From: Gloeotrichia echinulata CP02
GTDB taxonomy: Bacteria; Cyanobacteriota; Cyanobacteriia; Cyanobacteriales; Nostocaceae
Reading direction: 5' to 3'
Assembly (NCBI GenBank): GCA_038087035.1
Contig: CP051187.1
Location: forward strand, 1,674,001 to 1,738,000
Length of the DNA: 64,000 bases
In this document: piece by piece, positions 52,171-60,711 of the stretch
How the letters are laid out: each line of letters begins with the position of its first letter
Numbering within the stretch: the stretch's first letter is position 1
Made by a program: the position numbers and the translations under genes
The notes under the pieces: generated by a model
Told to the model about the DNA's origin: nothing
Seen by the model: only the letters and a program-made list of their open reading frames with translations
The model's database searches: none

Positions 52171-52579
52171 TGCTCAAAGGTTTCCCTTCATCGAAGGACG
52201 TGATGTATTTGGCGATATTGACGCAGTACCGTGCTTACCTCTGACACTAATTTACCGAAATTCTGTTGTAGAAGTTGCAGGGTTGTTAGACACTGGAGCC
52301 AGCATCAATGTTTTGCCATACAGTATAGGTATTCAGCTAGGAGCCGTTTGGGAAGAGATGAATACCTCCGTACAACTGGCTGGAAATCTTGCACCCGTAG
52401 AAGCAAAAGGATTAGTTGTGTCAGCCCAAATCGGCGCTTTTGCACCTGTGCGATTGGTGTTTGCTTGGAGCTTTACTGATGATGTGCCATTACTATTGGG
52501 GCGTATGAATTTTTTTCTGGAATTTGATGTCTGTTTCTACCGTTCCCAAATAGCATTTGAATTACGTCCAAAGTCTTAA
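52163..52579 (+). CDS. Retropepsin-like aspartic protease
   Basis: A 138-residue single-domain aspartyl protease. The active-site strand is VAGLLDTGASINVLPYSIGI (DTGA, Asp about residue 39), and the matching late strand is VPLLLGRMNFFLEF. One domain per chain implies a homodimer, as in retropepsins. Many cyanobacteria carry this gene behind a small acidic partner, here with an 8-base overlap. Substrate unknown. Toxin-like action has been suggested for such cassettes but is not shown. Confidence 0.84.
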   Translation: MLNAQRFPFIEGRDVFGDIDAVPCLPLTLIYRNSVVEVAGLLDTGASINVLPYSIGIQLGAVWEEMNTSVQLAGNLAPVEAKGLVVSAQIGAFAPVRLVFAWSFTDDVPLLLGRMNFFLEFDVCFYRSQIAFELRPKS

Positions 52580-52708
52580 GCTAACCGATTTGACACCTTA
52601 TGGCACGCGATCGCAATCTATCGCCACAGTTTTATACAGACCAAGCGTAAAAATTAAGCTACCATATCCCCAATTGCCATTGTGCAAGGTATGTGGGGAG
52701 TAAAGCAG

Positions 52709-53827
52709 ATGACGGAAAATATTAAGACACAGGATACAGACAATCTAATTATCATTGCCGACCAATTCACGCACACAGGGAAGGTTACAGGAATTAAATG
52801 CTTTGGCAATGGCAATATAAATGATACCTTCCTCGTTACCCTAGATTCTTTACAAGCAAAGCATTTTATCCTACAGCGCATCAATACGCGGGTGTTTAAT
52901 CAGCCAGAATTGGTGATGCGTAATATGTGTATCTTCACCGAGCATGTTCACCAGCGTTTACAACAATCGCCCCTCAACCGTCGTTGGGAAGTTCCCCGTG
53001 TGTTGTTAACTAAGGATGCTCAAGACCATTACAAAGATGCTGACGGCTCCTTTTGGCGAGGAATCAGCTTTATTGAAAACTCCCAATCATTCGACACCTT
53101 GCAAGATGGGTCACGCGGGAGCGAAGTCGGCTATGCTTTGGGTATGTTTCATAACCTCATCAGCGACCTATCCCCAGAAAAACTCGCCGACACTTTAGAA
53201 GGGTTCCATATCACACCGCGCTACCTTCAGCAATACGAGGAAGTTTTAGCGAAAACTAGCGTGAGTAAATCAGCAGAAGTCAATTATTGTTTACAATTTG
53301 TGAGCGATCGCACCACTTTTGCACATATTCTAGAAGATGCCAAAGCCACAGGTAAGCTACCATTGCGCCTCATGCACGGCGATCCGAAAATTAATAACGT
53401 CATGTTCGACATTGACACCGACAAAGCCGTTAGCGTTATCGACCTAGACACCGTTAAGCCAGGTTTAGTACATTACGACATAGGCGATTGTTTGCGTTCC
53501 GGTTGCAATCCCGCCGGCGAAGAAACTCAACAATGGGAAACTGTCTATTTTGAGCCGGAACTTTGCCAAAGCATACTGCAAGGATACCTTGGTGTAGCCA
53601 AAGAATTTCTCACTGAGAATGATTATACCTATATATACGACGCCATCCGTTTGATTACATTTGAGTTGGGACTGAGATTTTTCGCTGATTATTTAGCAGG
53701 AAATGTTTATTTCAAAGTCAAGCACCCAGAACATAACCTTTCTAGGGCGCTTGTGCAGTTTGCGCTGACAAAGAGCATTGAAGCGCAAGAAGCAACAATT
53801 CGCAAGATTATTCAAGAAATGAAATGA
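52709..53827 (+). CDS. APH/choline-kinase-fold sugar kinase-like protein
   Basis: A 372-residue kinase from the ATG at 52709 (MTENIKTQ). The fold markers are the N-lobe GKVTGIKCFGNGNINDTFLV, the catalytic loop LRLMHGDPKINNVMFD (HxDxxxxN form, as HGDPKINN), and the Mg-binding VSVIDLDTVKPG. It is similar in layout to N-acetylhexosamine 1-kinase (NahK). It probably phosphorylates a sugar, possibly N-acetylhexosamine, given the upstream AGE-type epimerase. The next gene starts inside its last codons (ATGA overlap). Substrate inferred only. Confidence 0.83.
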   Translation: MTENIKTQDTDNLIIIADQFTHTGKVTGIKCFGNGNINDTFLVTLDSLQAKHFILQRINTRVFNQPELVMRNMCIFTEHVHQRLQQSPLNRRWEVPRVLLTKDAQDHYKDADGSFWRGISFIENSQSFDTLQDGSRGSEVGYALGMFHNLISDLSPEKLADTLEGFHITPRYLQQYEEVLAKTSVSKSAEVNYCLQFVSDRTTFAHILEDAKATGKLPLRLMHGDPKINNVMFDIDTDKAVSVIDLDTVKPGLVHYDIGDCLRSGCNPAGEETQQWETVYFEPELCQSILQGYLGVAKEFLTENDYTYIYDAIRLITFELGLRFFADYLAGNVYFKVKHPEHNLSRALVQFALTKSIEAQEATIRKIIQEMK

Positions 53828-54381
53828 ACAAACAGACATTTTCCCTCCAACCCTTCGGCGCAAGTGAGCCACCTAATTTGAAAATAGAGGGTAATATTTC
53901 CCGTAATGAAAATTTACTCAGCATCAGTTACGCGCTTGTAGGCGATATCAAAGAAGTTGAAATTGCTGCGCCATCAGACACACCAGCGCGAAAGCATGAA
54001 CTGTGGGAACATACCTGTTTTGAGTTTTTCTTTGGCGTCAAGAATTCGCCGCAGTATTGGGAATTCAACCTTTCCCCAGCGGGACACTGGAATATATATC
54101 ATTTTGATGACTACCGTCAAGGGATGGTTGAGGAAACAAGTTTGACAAAACTTCCATTTAGTGTAAATCAGCTATCAGATGGTTTAACACTGGCGATAGA
54201 TGTCGATTTAGATAAATTAAATATAAATAAAATTATTCCCCCAGAACAAGCCCTAGAAATTGCCATTACCACCGTCATCAAAGGCAAAGATGGTAAAGTG
54301 ACATACTGGGCTTTGACTCATCCAGGCGCCGAGGCTGACTTTCACCGTCGGGATAGTTTCGTCATCGAATTGGGGACATAA
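53824..54381 (+). CDS. DOMON-like domain protein
   Basis: A 185-residue protein overlapping the kinase gene by four bases. It has a single DOMON-like beta-sandwich: LLSISYALVGDIKEVEIAA, RKHELWEHTCFEFFFGVKN, PQYWEFNLSPAGHWNIYHFD and TYWALTHPGAEADFHRRDSF. DOMON domains bind heme or sugars, and in cyanobacteria this stand-alone form is uncharacterised. Coupling to the sugar-kinase-like gene favours a carbohydrate. No signal peptide, so it is cytoplasmic. Confidence 0.82.
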   Translation: MNKQTFSLQPFGASEPPNLKIEGNISRNENLLSISYALVGDIKEVEIAAPSDTPARKHELWEHTCFEFFFGVKNSPQYWEFNLSPAGHWNIYHFDDYRQGMVEETSLTKLPFSVNQLSDGLTLAIDVDLDKLNINKIIPPEQALEIAITTVIKGKDGKVTYWALTHPGAEADFHRRDSFVIELGT

Positions 54382-54420
54382 TACATAGAGGAATAAGAGC
54401 AAACCAACCCTTGAAAAATC

Positions 54421-54687
54421 ATGAACATCCAACTGAAGCCCGAAGAAGAGCAATTTATTCAAACACAAATTGCCAGAGGTAAATATGAAAATCCGGAAGC
54501 AGTTATTAGTATAGCACTAAAACTATTAGGAGAGTGGGAAGAAGGCTATCAAAATTGGGTTGAAGAAACCCGTCAAAAAGTGGAAGTCGCTGCTGAACAG
54601 TTGGATAGAGGTGAAGGAATTGACGGGGAAGTCGTAGTCGAGCGACTACGGGAGAAACTGCGTAAAGCAAGAGAGCAGCAAGGATGA
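54421..54687 (+). CDS. ParD-like antitoxin
   Basis: An 88-residue antitoxin of the ParD/CopG family: MNIQLKPEEEQFIQTQIARG, NPEAVISIALKLLGEWEEGY and a charged C-terminal tail. The N-terminal strand and helix pair is the ribbon-helix-helix DNA-binding part, and the tail would wrap the toxin. Its stop overlaps the start of the ParE fragment by four bases (ATGA), as in real parDE operons. The antitoxin is intact although the toxin is not. Confidence 0.86.
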   Translation: MNIQLKPEEEQFIQTQIARGKYENPEAVISIALKLLGEWEEGYQNWVEETRQKVEVAAEQLDRGEGIDGEVVVERLREKLRKAREQQG

Positions 54688-54779
54688 AACAACACATTAT
54701 CTCCCCAGAGGCAAATCAAGATTTAGAAGAAATTAATTATTACTTTGATGGTAAACAGACCCGCGTTTTCGGGGTTTAG
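54684..54779 (+). pseudogene. Truncated ParE/RelE toxin
   Basis: 31 residues, MKQHIISPEANQDLEEINYY then FDGKQTRVFGV-stop. The start is a typical ParE (xxISPxAxxDLEEIxxYF), but about 65 residues are missing. The frame runs into the repeat that begins near 54770. The toxin is therefore inactivated, leaving the antitoxin alone. Confidence 0.8.
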
Positions 54780-54786
54780 CAATGCT

Positions 54787-54872
54787 GTAAGGGTTTAGCA
54801 ATGCTAAACCCCTACGACATCTCCGGTTTTTTGCAGCCTATATTTTGTGTTTTTTGTCAATGCGTAAGTCCT
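54787..54872. repeat. 86-bp dispersed repeat, copy 1
   Basis: The 86 bases from GTAAGGGTTTAGCAATGC to GCGTAAGTCCT are repeated at 60339-60424 in the same orientation with very few changes. It contains the dyad GGGTTTAGCAATGCTAAACCC. The two copies frame the array, PhoD and CyRepA1 region. Confidence 0.85.
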
Positions 54873-54942
54873 AAGAACTTTAAAAGCATAAGCAAGCTGG
54901 ATTAATCCGCGTATTTTTACTGAACTAAGTTAGTAAAAGCAG

Positions 54943-55187
54943 GTTTGCGAGTTGCAAAAGTTAAAATACGAGTCAAAAACTTAATTTGCGAGTCGCAAAA
55001 GTTAAAATACGAGTCAAAAACTTAATTTGCGAGTCGCAAAAGTTAAAATACGAGTCAAAAACTTAATTTGCGAGTCGCAAAAGTTAAAATACGAGTCAAA
55101 AACTTAATTTGCGAGTCGCAAAAGTTAAAATACGAGTCAAAAACTTAATTTGCGAGTTGCAAAAGTTAAAATACGACTCCGTGACTC
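54943..55187. repeat. 41-bp tandem repeat array, six units
   Basis: Units start at 54947, 54988, 55029, 55070, 55111 and 55152, exactly 41 bases apart and nearly identical. Each contains the dyad TTGCGAGTCGCAA and the pair AAAAGTT/AACTT. No unique spacers, so not CRISPR. The last unit runs into AAATACGACTC/GACTCGTATTT, a hairpin next to the PhoD stop codon. The edge units have GAGTTGC instead of GAGTCGC. Confidence 0.9.
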
Positions 55188-55201
55188 GTATTTCTTTGTC
55201 G

Positions 55202-56788
55202 CTAAACTTTTGCTACCACTCCTCCATTTGGTAGTTCAAATGTCGTTGTCGTAATTGGTAGATTTTCATCGGGGACGGTGGGTTTATCCAGTACCGATTC
55301 CGGTAAAAGTCGAAAGTTAGTCAGCCAGCGATCGCGGTTCAAGTCGCAGAGAACATAACCGCGCTGGCGACCGTTGAAATATTTCACCCAAGGGTTTTCG
55401 GGCAGAGCCTTTTCGATCCTATCGCTGGCGGTAAAATTAGACGTAATCGAAGTACCAACAAATTCAGTACCCACTACAGCAGACTCGGGATTATTAAAAT
55501 CTGCGAGCAGGTTACTAACCCAACTAGAATGAGTATCACCGCTAATAACCACTGGATTATTGGGTTTGCGTTGTTGCAAAAACTTGAGAATCCGCGAGCG
55601 TGCAGCTACATAACCATCCCAAGCATCGAGGTTAAAAGATGTTTTTTCACCTTCAGTCGAATCATATTGGGTAAAAACCACCTGTTGGGCAATAACATTC
55701 CAGCGTGCTTGCGAGCGAGTGAGTCCAGCAAACAACCATTGTTCTTGCTTTTTTCCCGTCATCGTCGCACTTGGAGAAAGGGCTTCGTCGCAGCGGGGTT
55801 TTATACCGTCGTTACAAGGTTGGTCGGAGCGATACTGTCGAGTATCGAGAACGTTGAATTCTACCAAATCGCCGAAGGTGAGCCGGCGGTATAACTGCAT
55901 TTTGTCTCCAGTTGGTTTTGCTCCTAAGCGCAAAGGCATATGTTCGTAATATGCTTGAAAAGCCGCAATCCGCCGTGCGAGAAACTGTTGCGGTGATTGT
56001 TTGTCTGGGTCTTGAGGAATATTACCAGCCCAATTGTTGTTTACTTCGTGGTCGTCCCAAGTCACCGCCCAAGGAGCATGGGCGTGGGCTGCTTGTAAAT
56101 TTGGGTCAGTTTTGTATAAAGCATAACGATTGCGGTATTCATCTAACGTTACAATTTCTGCACCGTTATGCTGCCTAATTGTATTGGGTCTTGCTTGCCC
56201 TTCATATATATAGTCGCCAACGTGAATAATTAAATCCAGGTCTTCCCGTGCCATGTGCTTATAAGCCGCATAGTATCCGCTTTCCCAATTTTGGCAGGAA
56301 GCAAACGCAAAACGGAAGCGTTCGGTTTTTTGTCCTGGTGCTGGTGCTGTCCGAGTGCGACCAATTGGACTTACTTGAGTGCCTGTTTTAAATTGATACC
56401 AATACCATCGTCCGCTTTCGAGTCCGCGCACGTCAACATGTACCGAATGTGCGAGTTCAGGGGTGGCGATCGCCTGACCGCGTTGTACAATTTTACTCAT
56501 CTTCTCATCCAGCGCAACTTGCCATTGCACGGGGACATTAACTGAAGGCATTCCACCCCCATTCAATGGGTCGGGAGCCAGCCGCGTCCACAGTAGCACG
56601 CTCGATGGTAGGGGATCGCCCGATGCAACACCAAGGCTGAATGGATCGGATTTAAATTTGGGTTGAGCGATAACTTTACTGAAAGATGATTGAGCGAGCG
56701 TGCTTGCTGTGACAATTCCCGCACCGTATATAAAGCGTCGGCGGTTGAATTGTGTAAATAGCAGCCGCTCCAAATCCCAAGGTTTCAT
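55202..56788 (-). CDS. phoD: PhoD-family alkaline phosphatase/phosphodiesterase
   Basis: A 528-residue Tat-exported enzyme from the ATG at 56788 (MKPWDLERLLF). The twin-arginine signal is NRRRFIYGAGIVTASTLAQ. An N-terminal PhoD beta domain is followed by the metallophosphatase core: FRFAFASCQNWESGYYAAYK, LIIHVGDYIYEG, TWDDHEVNNNWAG and VVISGDTHSSW, providing Fe/Ca ligands. It hydrolyses phosphomonoesters and diesters in the periplasm under phosphate limitation. No Pho box is visible. An upstream ATG at 56857 adds 23 residues without RBS support. Confidence 0.92.
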   Translation of the reverse strand: MKPWDLERLLFTQFNRRRFIYGAGIVTASTLAQSSFSKVIAQPKFKSDPFSLGVASGDPLPSSVLLWTRLAPDPLNGGGMPSVNVPVQWQVALDEKMSKIVQRGQAIATPELAHSVHVDVRGLESGRWYWYQFKTGTQVSPIGRTRTAPAPGQKTERFRFAFASCQNWESGYYAAYKHMAREDLDLIIHVGDYIYEGQARPNTIRQHNGAEIVTLDEYRNRYALYKTDPNLQAAHAHAPWAVTWDDHEVNNNWAGNIPQDPDKQSPQQFLARRIAAFQAYYEHMPLRLGAKPTGDKMQLYRRLTFGDLVEFNVLDTRQYRSDQPCNDGIKPRCDEALSPSATMTGKKQEQWLFAGLTRSQARWNVIAQQVVFTQYDSTEGEKTSFNLDAWDGYVAARSRILKFLQQRKPNNPVVISGDTHSSWVSNLLADFNNPESAVVGTEFVGTSITSNFTASDRIEKALPENPWVKYFNGRQRGYVLCDLNRDRWLTNFRLLPESVLDKPTVPDENLPITTTTFELPNGGVVAKV

Positions 56789-57099
56789 CCTCGACACCTT
56801 TGTAGCAACGCCAAAATCATAAACCAAAATAGTGCTGTTTTGTTGGACTTTGGACATCAGATAACTTGTTGCCCAATAGATTTACTGATAAATAAAAATT
56901 TACATCGCATAAATATCACAATACAAATTTATTACTTCACGACCACCAAAGAGAAAATCACCGACTTTATTCTTAACCGATGTATCTCTTGCCATTTATT
57001 AACTCAAGCATCACAAAACCCTGATAAATCCTGGCATAAAAAACCAGCAGATGCATGTTAATGTTTTAATTTCGTTGTCTTCCCTTCGTGCTTTAGCCT

Positions 57100-60000
57100 A
57101 TGCATCTGCATTATTTACACCCCCAACACCTTGAGGAATTAGTCAATGACAGTAGTATAGATTTACACTTAACCCAACTCAATTTTATGTCTCTCGATGG
57201 GAGTAATGCCTATGATTATCTGCTGATTTCTGATCTCATCCCGCGCACCAACAGCGGTATGGTAAAAAGTGGTTGGTTACAGCGTTATAATCACGTTACT
57301 GAAGGCGGTTGGTGGTGTTCTGGACTAGATCCCCTGAATGATTGGGAAATGATGGAGTGGGGATGCTTTAAGCCAAACCAACCCCGACAGAATCAAAAAG
57401 GTAAATCGATTAAATATGAGCATCCCCCCAGCACGCCAACGCGGCTATTTTGTCTGCGGGTACCGCTGCAGGTCTGGGAGCAAGTCGCCGAGCGTTATCA
57501 TCTCACCATGCCAAATCATATCAGCATTGATGCCAATGGCGAAGCTGTAGGCTTTTGGGAATGGGTGAGGGAACAGAACATACCCGTGGTGATTTGCGAA
57601 GGGGTGAAAAAAGCAGCAGCGCTGTTGACTCAAGGTTACGCAGCTATTGCAATTCCGGGAATTACTAGTGGTTATCGGGTTGTCAAAGATGAATTTGGTA
57701 AAGTTACCCGTCGTCAGCTAATTCCTGATTTAGCAGTGTTTGCTATTAAACAGCGTAGCTTTTATATTTGCTTTGATTTTGAAACTCAACCTAAAACAAT
57801 AGCAGCCGTTAATAATGCTATTTCACAACTTGGTAGTTTATTTCAAGAGAAAAATTGCCCTGTCAAAGTTATTGAATTACCGGGAATAGAAAAAGGCGTA
57901 GATGAGTTTATCGTCGCTAAAGGTGCTAGTAGCTTCGAGAAAATTTATCGCCAAAGTGTAGATTTAGAAGTTTATCTTGCTCAAACAAAACCCCATACCG
58001 AGTTAACTATTCCCGCTGCACTTACTGTCAACTGTCCTTATTTAGAGAATATACCTTTCCCTACATCTGGATTAGTGGGAGTAAAATCAGCAAAAGGGAC
58101 TGGTAAAACCACAGGACTGCAAGCAGTTGTTAAACAAGCCAAAAGCAGAAATCAACCTATTTTATTAATTACTCACAGAATCCAATTAGGACGCTTTTTG
58201 TGTGATAAAATAGGTATCCAGTGGGGGATGGCGAGACTTGGAGATAAGGAAGATGCAAAAGTTATTTTTCCCAATCCCCCATCCCTGGTCACTGAGCGGA
58301 GCCGTTCGCGTAGCGTCTCGCAGAGAAGTGCAATTCCCAATACCCAATACCCCATACTTCGGCTTCGCTCAGTACAAGTGCCCAAATCCTTCGGTTTATG
58401 CGTTGATTCTCTTTGGAAATTGAATCCAGAAGATTGGCAAGGGGCGATAATAATTTTAGATGAAGTTGAGCAGTCTTTATGGCATTTACTCAACAGCAAT
58501 ACTTGTAAACAAAAGCGTGTTAAAATATTAAAAATATTTCAGCAATTAATTTCAACAGTTTTGGCAACTGGGGGGTTAGTGATTGCCCAGGATGCCGATT
58601 TATCGAATGTTTCTCTAGAATATTTGCAAGGATTAGCCGGAAGTAAAATCACGCCTTGGCTAATTATCAATCAATGGCAACCCCAGCGCGGCTGGGATGT
58701 AACTTTTTATGATTCTCCCAACCCAACACCGCTAATTCATCAGTTAGAATTAGATTTACTCGCCGGACGTAAATGTTATGTGACTACCGATAGTCGCACC
58801 GGGCGTTACAGTTGTGAAACCATTGAACGTTATCTCAAAGAACGTTTAGAAAAATTACGGCGACAATTTCCGACAACTCTCGTCATTAGCAGTCATACTA
58901 CTAATACACCCGGTCACGCAGCGGTTGATTTTGTCGCAGCAATTAATCAAAAAATTTCTGAATATGACGCCGTTTTTGTCACTCCTAGTATCGGCACAGG
59001 AATTAGTATTGATGTCCAACATTTTGACCGAGTTTACGGAATTTTTCAAGGCGTAATTCCCGACTCAGAAGCGCGACAAGCCTTAGCCAGAGTCCGCGAT
59101 AATGTGCCGCGTATTGTCTGGTGTGCGAAGCGAGGTATTGGTTTAATTGGCAGTGGTAGTACCAATTATCGCCTGTTGTCTGATTGGTATCAAGAAAATC
59201 AAAAAGATAATTTAGCTTTGCTGAGTCCCTTACATAAAATAGATGTAGATTTACCCTTAGTTTATGACCCAGTGCATTTGCGGACTTGGGCAAAATTGTC
59301 AGCCAGGGTTAATGCTTCTATTCGCCTTTATCGTCAATCGATGGAAGAAGGCTTAATTGCTGACGGTCATCAAATCTGGACGCGCAGTAATGCTGTTCAC
59401 AATAATATTATTCGCGATTTACGCCTAGCATTATTTGCGACAGATTCCGAGGATGTAGAAACTCGCAAGCGGTTAATTTTAGAAATTTTCAAAGTCGAAA
59501 AAGATTGGGAACAAAGTCGCCAAAAAGCCAAAGAAATTAAACGCAAAATCAAAGACATTAAGCAACGCAACCAACTTGCGGGAGCTAACGCTGTCGCCGA
59601 TGCTAGGGATATTGATTATGTCGAATATGACCAGCTATTAGCCAAGCATTCCTTAACTGATGAAGAACGTCACCAAATCCATAAATATATCATCAGACAA
59701 AGATATGGTATTCAAGTTACCCCCACACTAAAATTGCAAGACGATAAAGGATATTATGCTCAATTGTTGACTCACTATTATCTCACCCACGAAAGTGAAT
59801 ATTTTCACATCAGAGATGAGCAAGAATGGCAACAGCAATTATATTGGGGGGAAGGTAAAGTTTTTCTGCCAGATTTAAAAACATACACCCTGAAAGTTGA
59901 AGCGATGAGAGCTTTAGGAATGGTGCAATTTATCGAATCAGCCAGAGAATTTCGAGAAAATGATGCTGATTTAGTTATCCTAAAAAATGTAGTGATTCAG

Positions 60001-60306
60001 AATAGTAAACACATCAAACGGGCGCTTGGTATTAACTTAGTGCGGGAAAAAGAGCAGATTTCCTCCATCAAAATCCTCAACCGACTATTGAATTTATTGG
60101 GCTTGAAGCTGGTGCAGGTCAATCAGGTTTATCAAATCGACCCAGAAATGCTCTATGATGGTAGAGAGAAAATCTTTGCAGTGTGGTATCAACGGGATGA
60201 GTTGATGTTGGCTAAAGTCAAGAGTGTTGGCGGTGAAATGACAGATTATTCTGCAGACTGGAAACTTGAGAATATACAATCTCAGAATATTTGTAAGTTG
60301 ACTTGA
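57100..60306 (+). CDS. CyRepA1-type plasmid replication protein
   Basis: A 1,068-residue replication protein. The N-terminal DUF3854/TOPRIM-like part has IPVVICEGVKKAAALLTQGY (about residue 162) and the acidic FYICFDFET (about 221). A P-loop follows, GVKSAKGTGKTTGL (about 327-340), with DEVEQSLWHL as Walker B-like (about 450) and helicase-like VFVTPSIGTGISID later. This order is that of cyanobacterial plasmid initiators of the CyRepA1 family. Residues about 390-430 are an intergenic-type repeat inserted in frame (see findings), so activity is uncertain. A plasmid initiator beside chromosomal genes points to an integrated plasmid. Confidence 0.85.
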   Translation: MHLHYLHPQHLEELVNDSSIDLHLTQLNFMSLDGSNAYDYLLISDLIPRTNSGMVKSGWLQRYNHVTEGGWWCSGLDPLNDWEMMEWGCFKPNQPRQNQKGKSIKYEHPPSTPTRLFCLRVPLQVWEQVAERYHLTMPNHISIDANGEAVGFWEWVREQNIPVVICEGVKKAAALLTQGYAAIAIPGITSGYRVVKDEFGKVTRRQLIPDLAVFAIKQRSFYICFDFETQPKTIAAVNNAISQLGSLFQEKNCPVKVIELPGIEKGVDEFIVAKGASSFEKIYRQSVDLEVYLAQTKPHTELTIPAALTVNCPYLENIPFPTSGLVGVKSAKGTGKTTGLQAVVKQAKSRNQPILLITHRIQLGRFLCDKIGIQWGMARLGDKEDAKVIFPNPPSLVTERSRSRSVSQRSAIPNTQYPILRLRSVQVPKSFGLCVDSLWKLNPEDWQGAIIILDEVEQSLWHLLNSNTCKQKRVKILKIFQQLISTVLATGGLVIAQDADLSNVSLEYLQGLAGSKITPWLIINQWQPQRGWDVTFYDSPNPTPLIHQLELDLLAGRKCYVTTDSRTGRYSCETIERYLKERLEKLRRQFPTTLVISSHTTNTPGHAAVDFVAAINQKISEYDAVFVTPSIGTGISIDVQHFDRVYGIFQGVIPDSEARQALARVRDNVPRIVWCAKRGIGLIGSGSTNYRLLSDWYQENQKDNLALLSPLHKIDVDLPLVYDPVHLRTWAKLSARVNASIRLYRQSMEEGLIADGHQIWTRSNAVHNNIIRDLRLALFATDSEDVETRKRLILEIFKVEKDWEQSRQKAKEIKRKIKDIKQRNQLAGANAVADARDIDYVEYDQLLAKHSLTDEERHQIHKYIIRQRYGIQVTPTLKLQDDKGYYAQLLTHYYLTHESEYFHIRDEQEWQQQLYWGEGKVFLPDLKTYTLKVEAMRALGMVQFIESAREFRENDADLVILKNVVIQNSKHIKRALGINLVREKEQISSIKILNRLLNLLGLKLVQVNQVYQIDPEMLYDGREKIFAVWYQRDELMLAKVKSVGGEMTDYSADWKLENIQSQNICKLT

Positions 60307-60338
60307 AGAACGTAGACGCAGCCTTCTCGGAGAGCGTT

Positions 60339-60424
60339 GTAAGGGTTTAGCAATGCTAAACCCCTACGACATCTCCGGTTTTTTGCAGCACATATTTTGT
60401 GTTTTTTGTAAATGCGTAAGTCCT
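60339..60424. repeat. 86-bp dispersed repeat, copy 2
   Basis: Direct copy of 54787-54872 in the same orientation, directly behind CyRepA1. It differs only at a few positions (for example GCACATATT for GCCTATATT). It defines the right edge of the PhoD-CyRepA1 segment. Confidence 0.85.
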
Positions 60425-60711
60425 ATCCCAGTCACAGACTCCATCTCGTTCCCAGTCTCAGACTCCATCTCGTTCCCAGTCTCAGACTGGGAACGCATTA
60501 AAGGAGGCTCCGCCTCCAATACAGGTAAGTTAGGCTCGAATGATATACACTGTAGGGGCACGGCATTGCCGTGCCCTTACGGGAAATCTATATGTATCAG
60601 ATCTTTCCAACTCCCCACAGACTACAGAGTTTTAGCATCTGACGCACCCTACTAATGTGCCAGTTGCGTAACTCCTAATTTATTTCCCCGCTCAAAACCT
60701 ACGCAATATTG
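60425..60711. repeat. 24-bp tandem repeats and small palindromes
   Basis: GTTCCCAGTCTCAGACTCCA-type units of 24 bases run two to three times at 60427-60490, ending GGGAACG as an inverse. A TAGGCTCGAATGATATACAC segment shared with the MITE at 3860 follows (60530 on), then a GGGCACGGCA/TGCCGTGCCC hairpin near 60557. No gene is present. Confidence 0.75.

Noticed and set aside
54943..55187. CRISPR array
   Set aside because: There are no unique spacers, the whole 41-base unit repeats, and no cas gene lies near.
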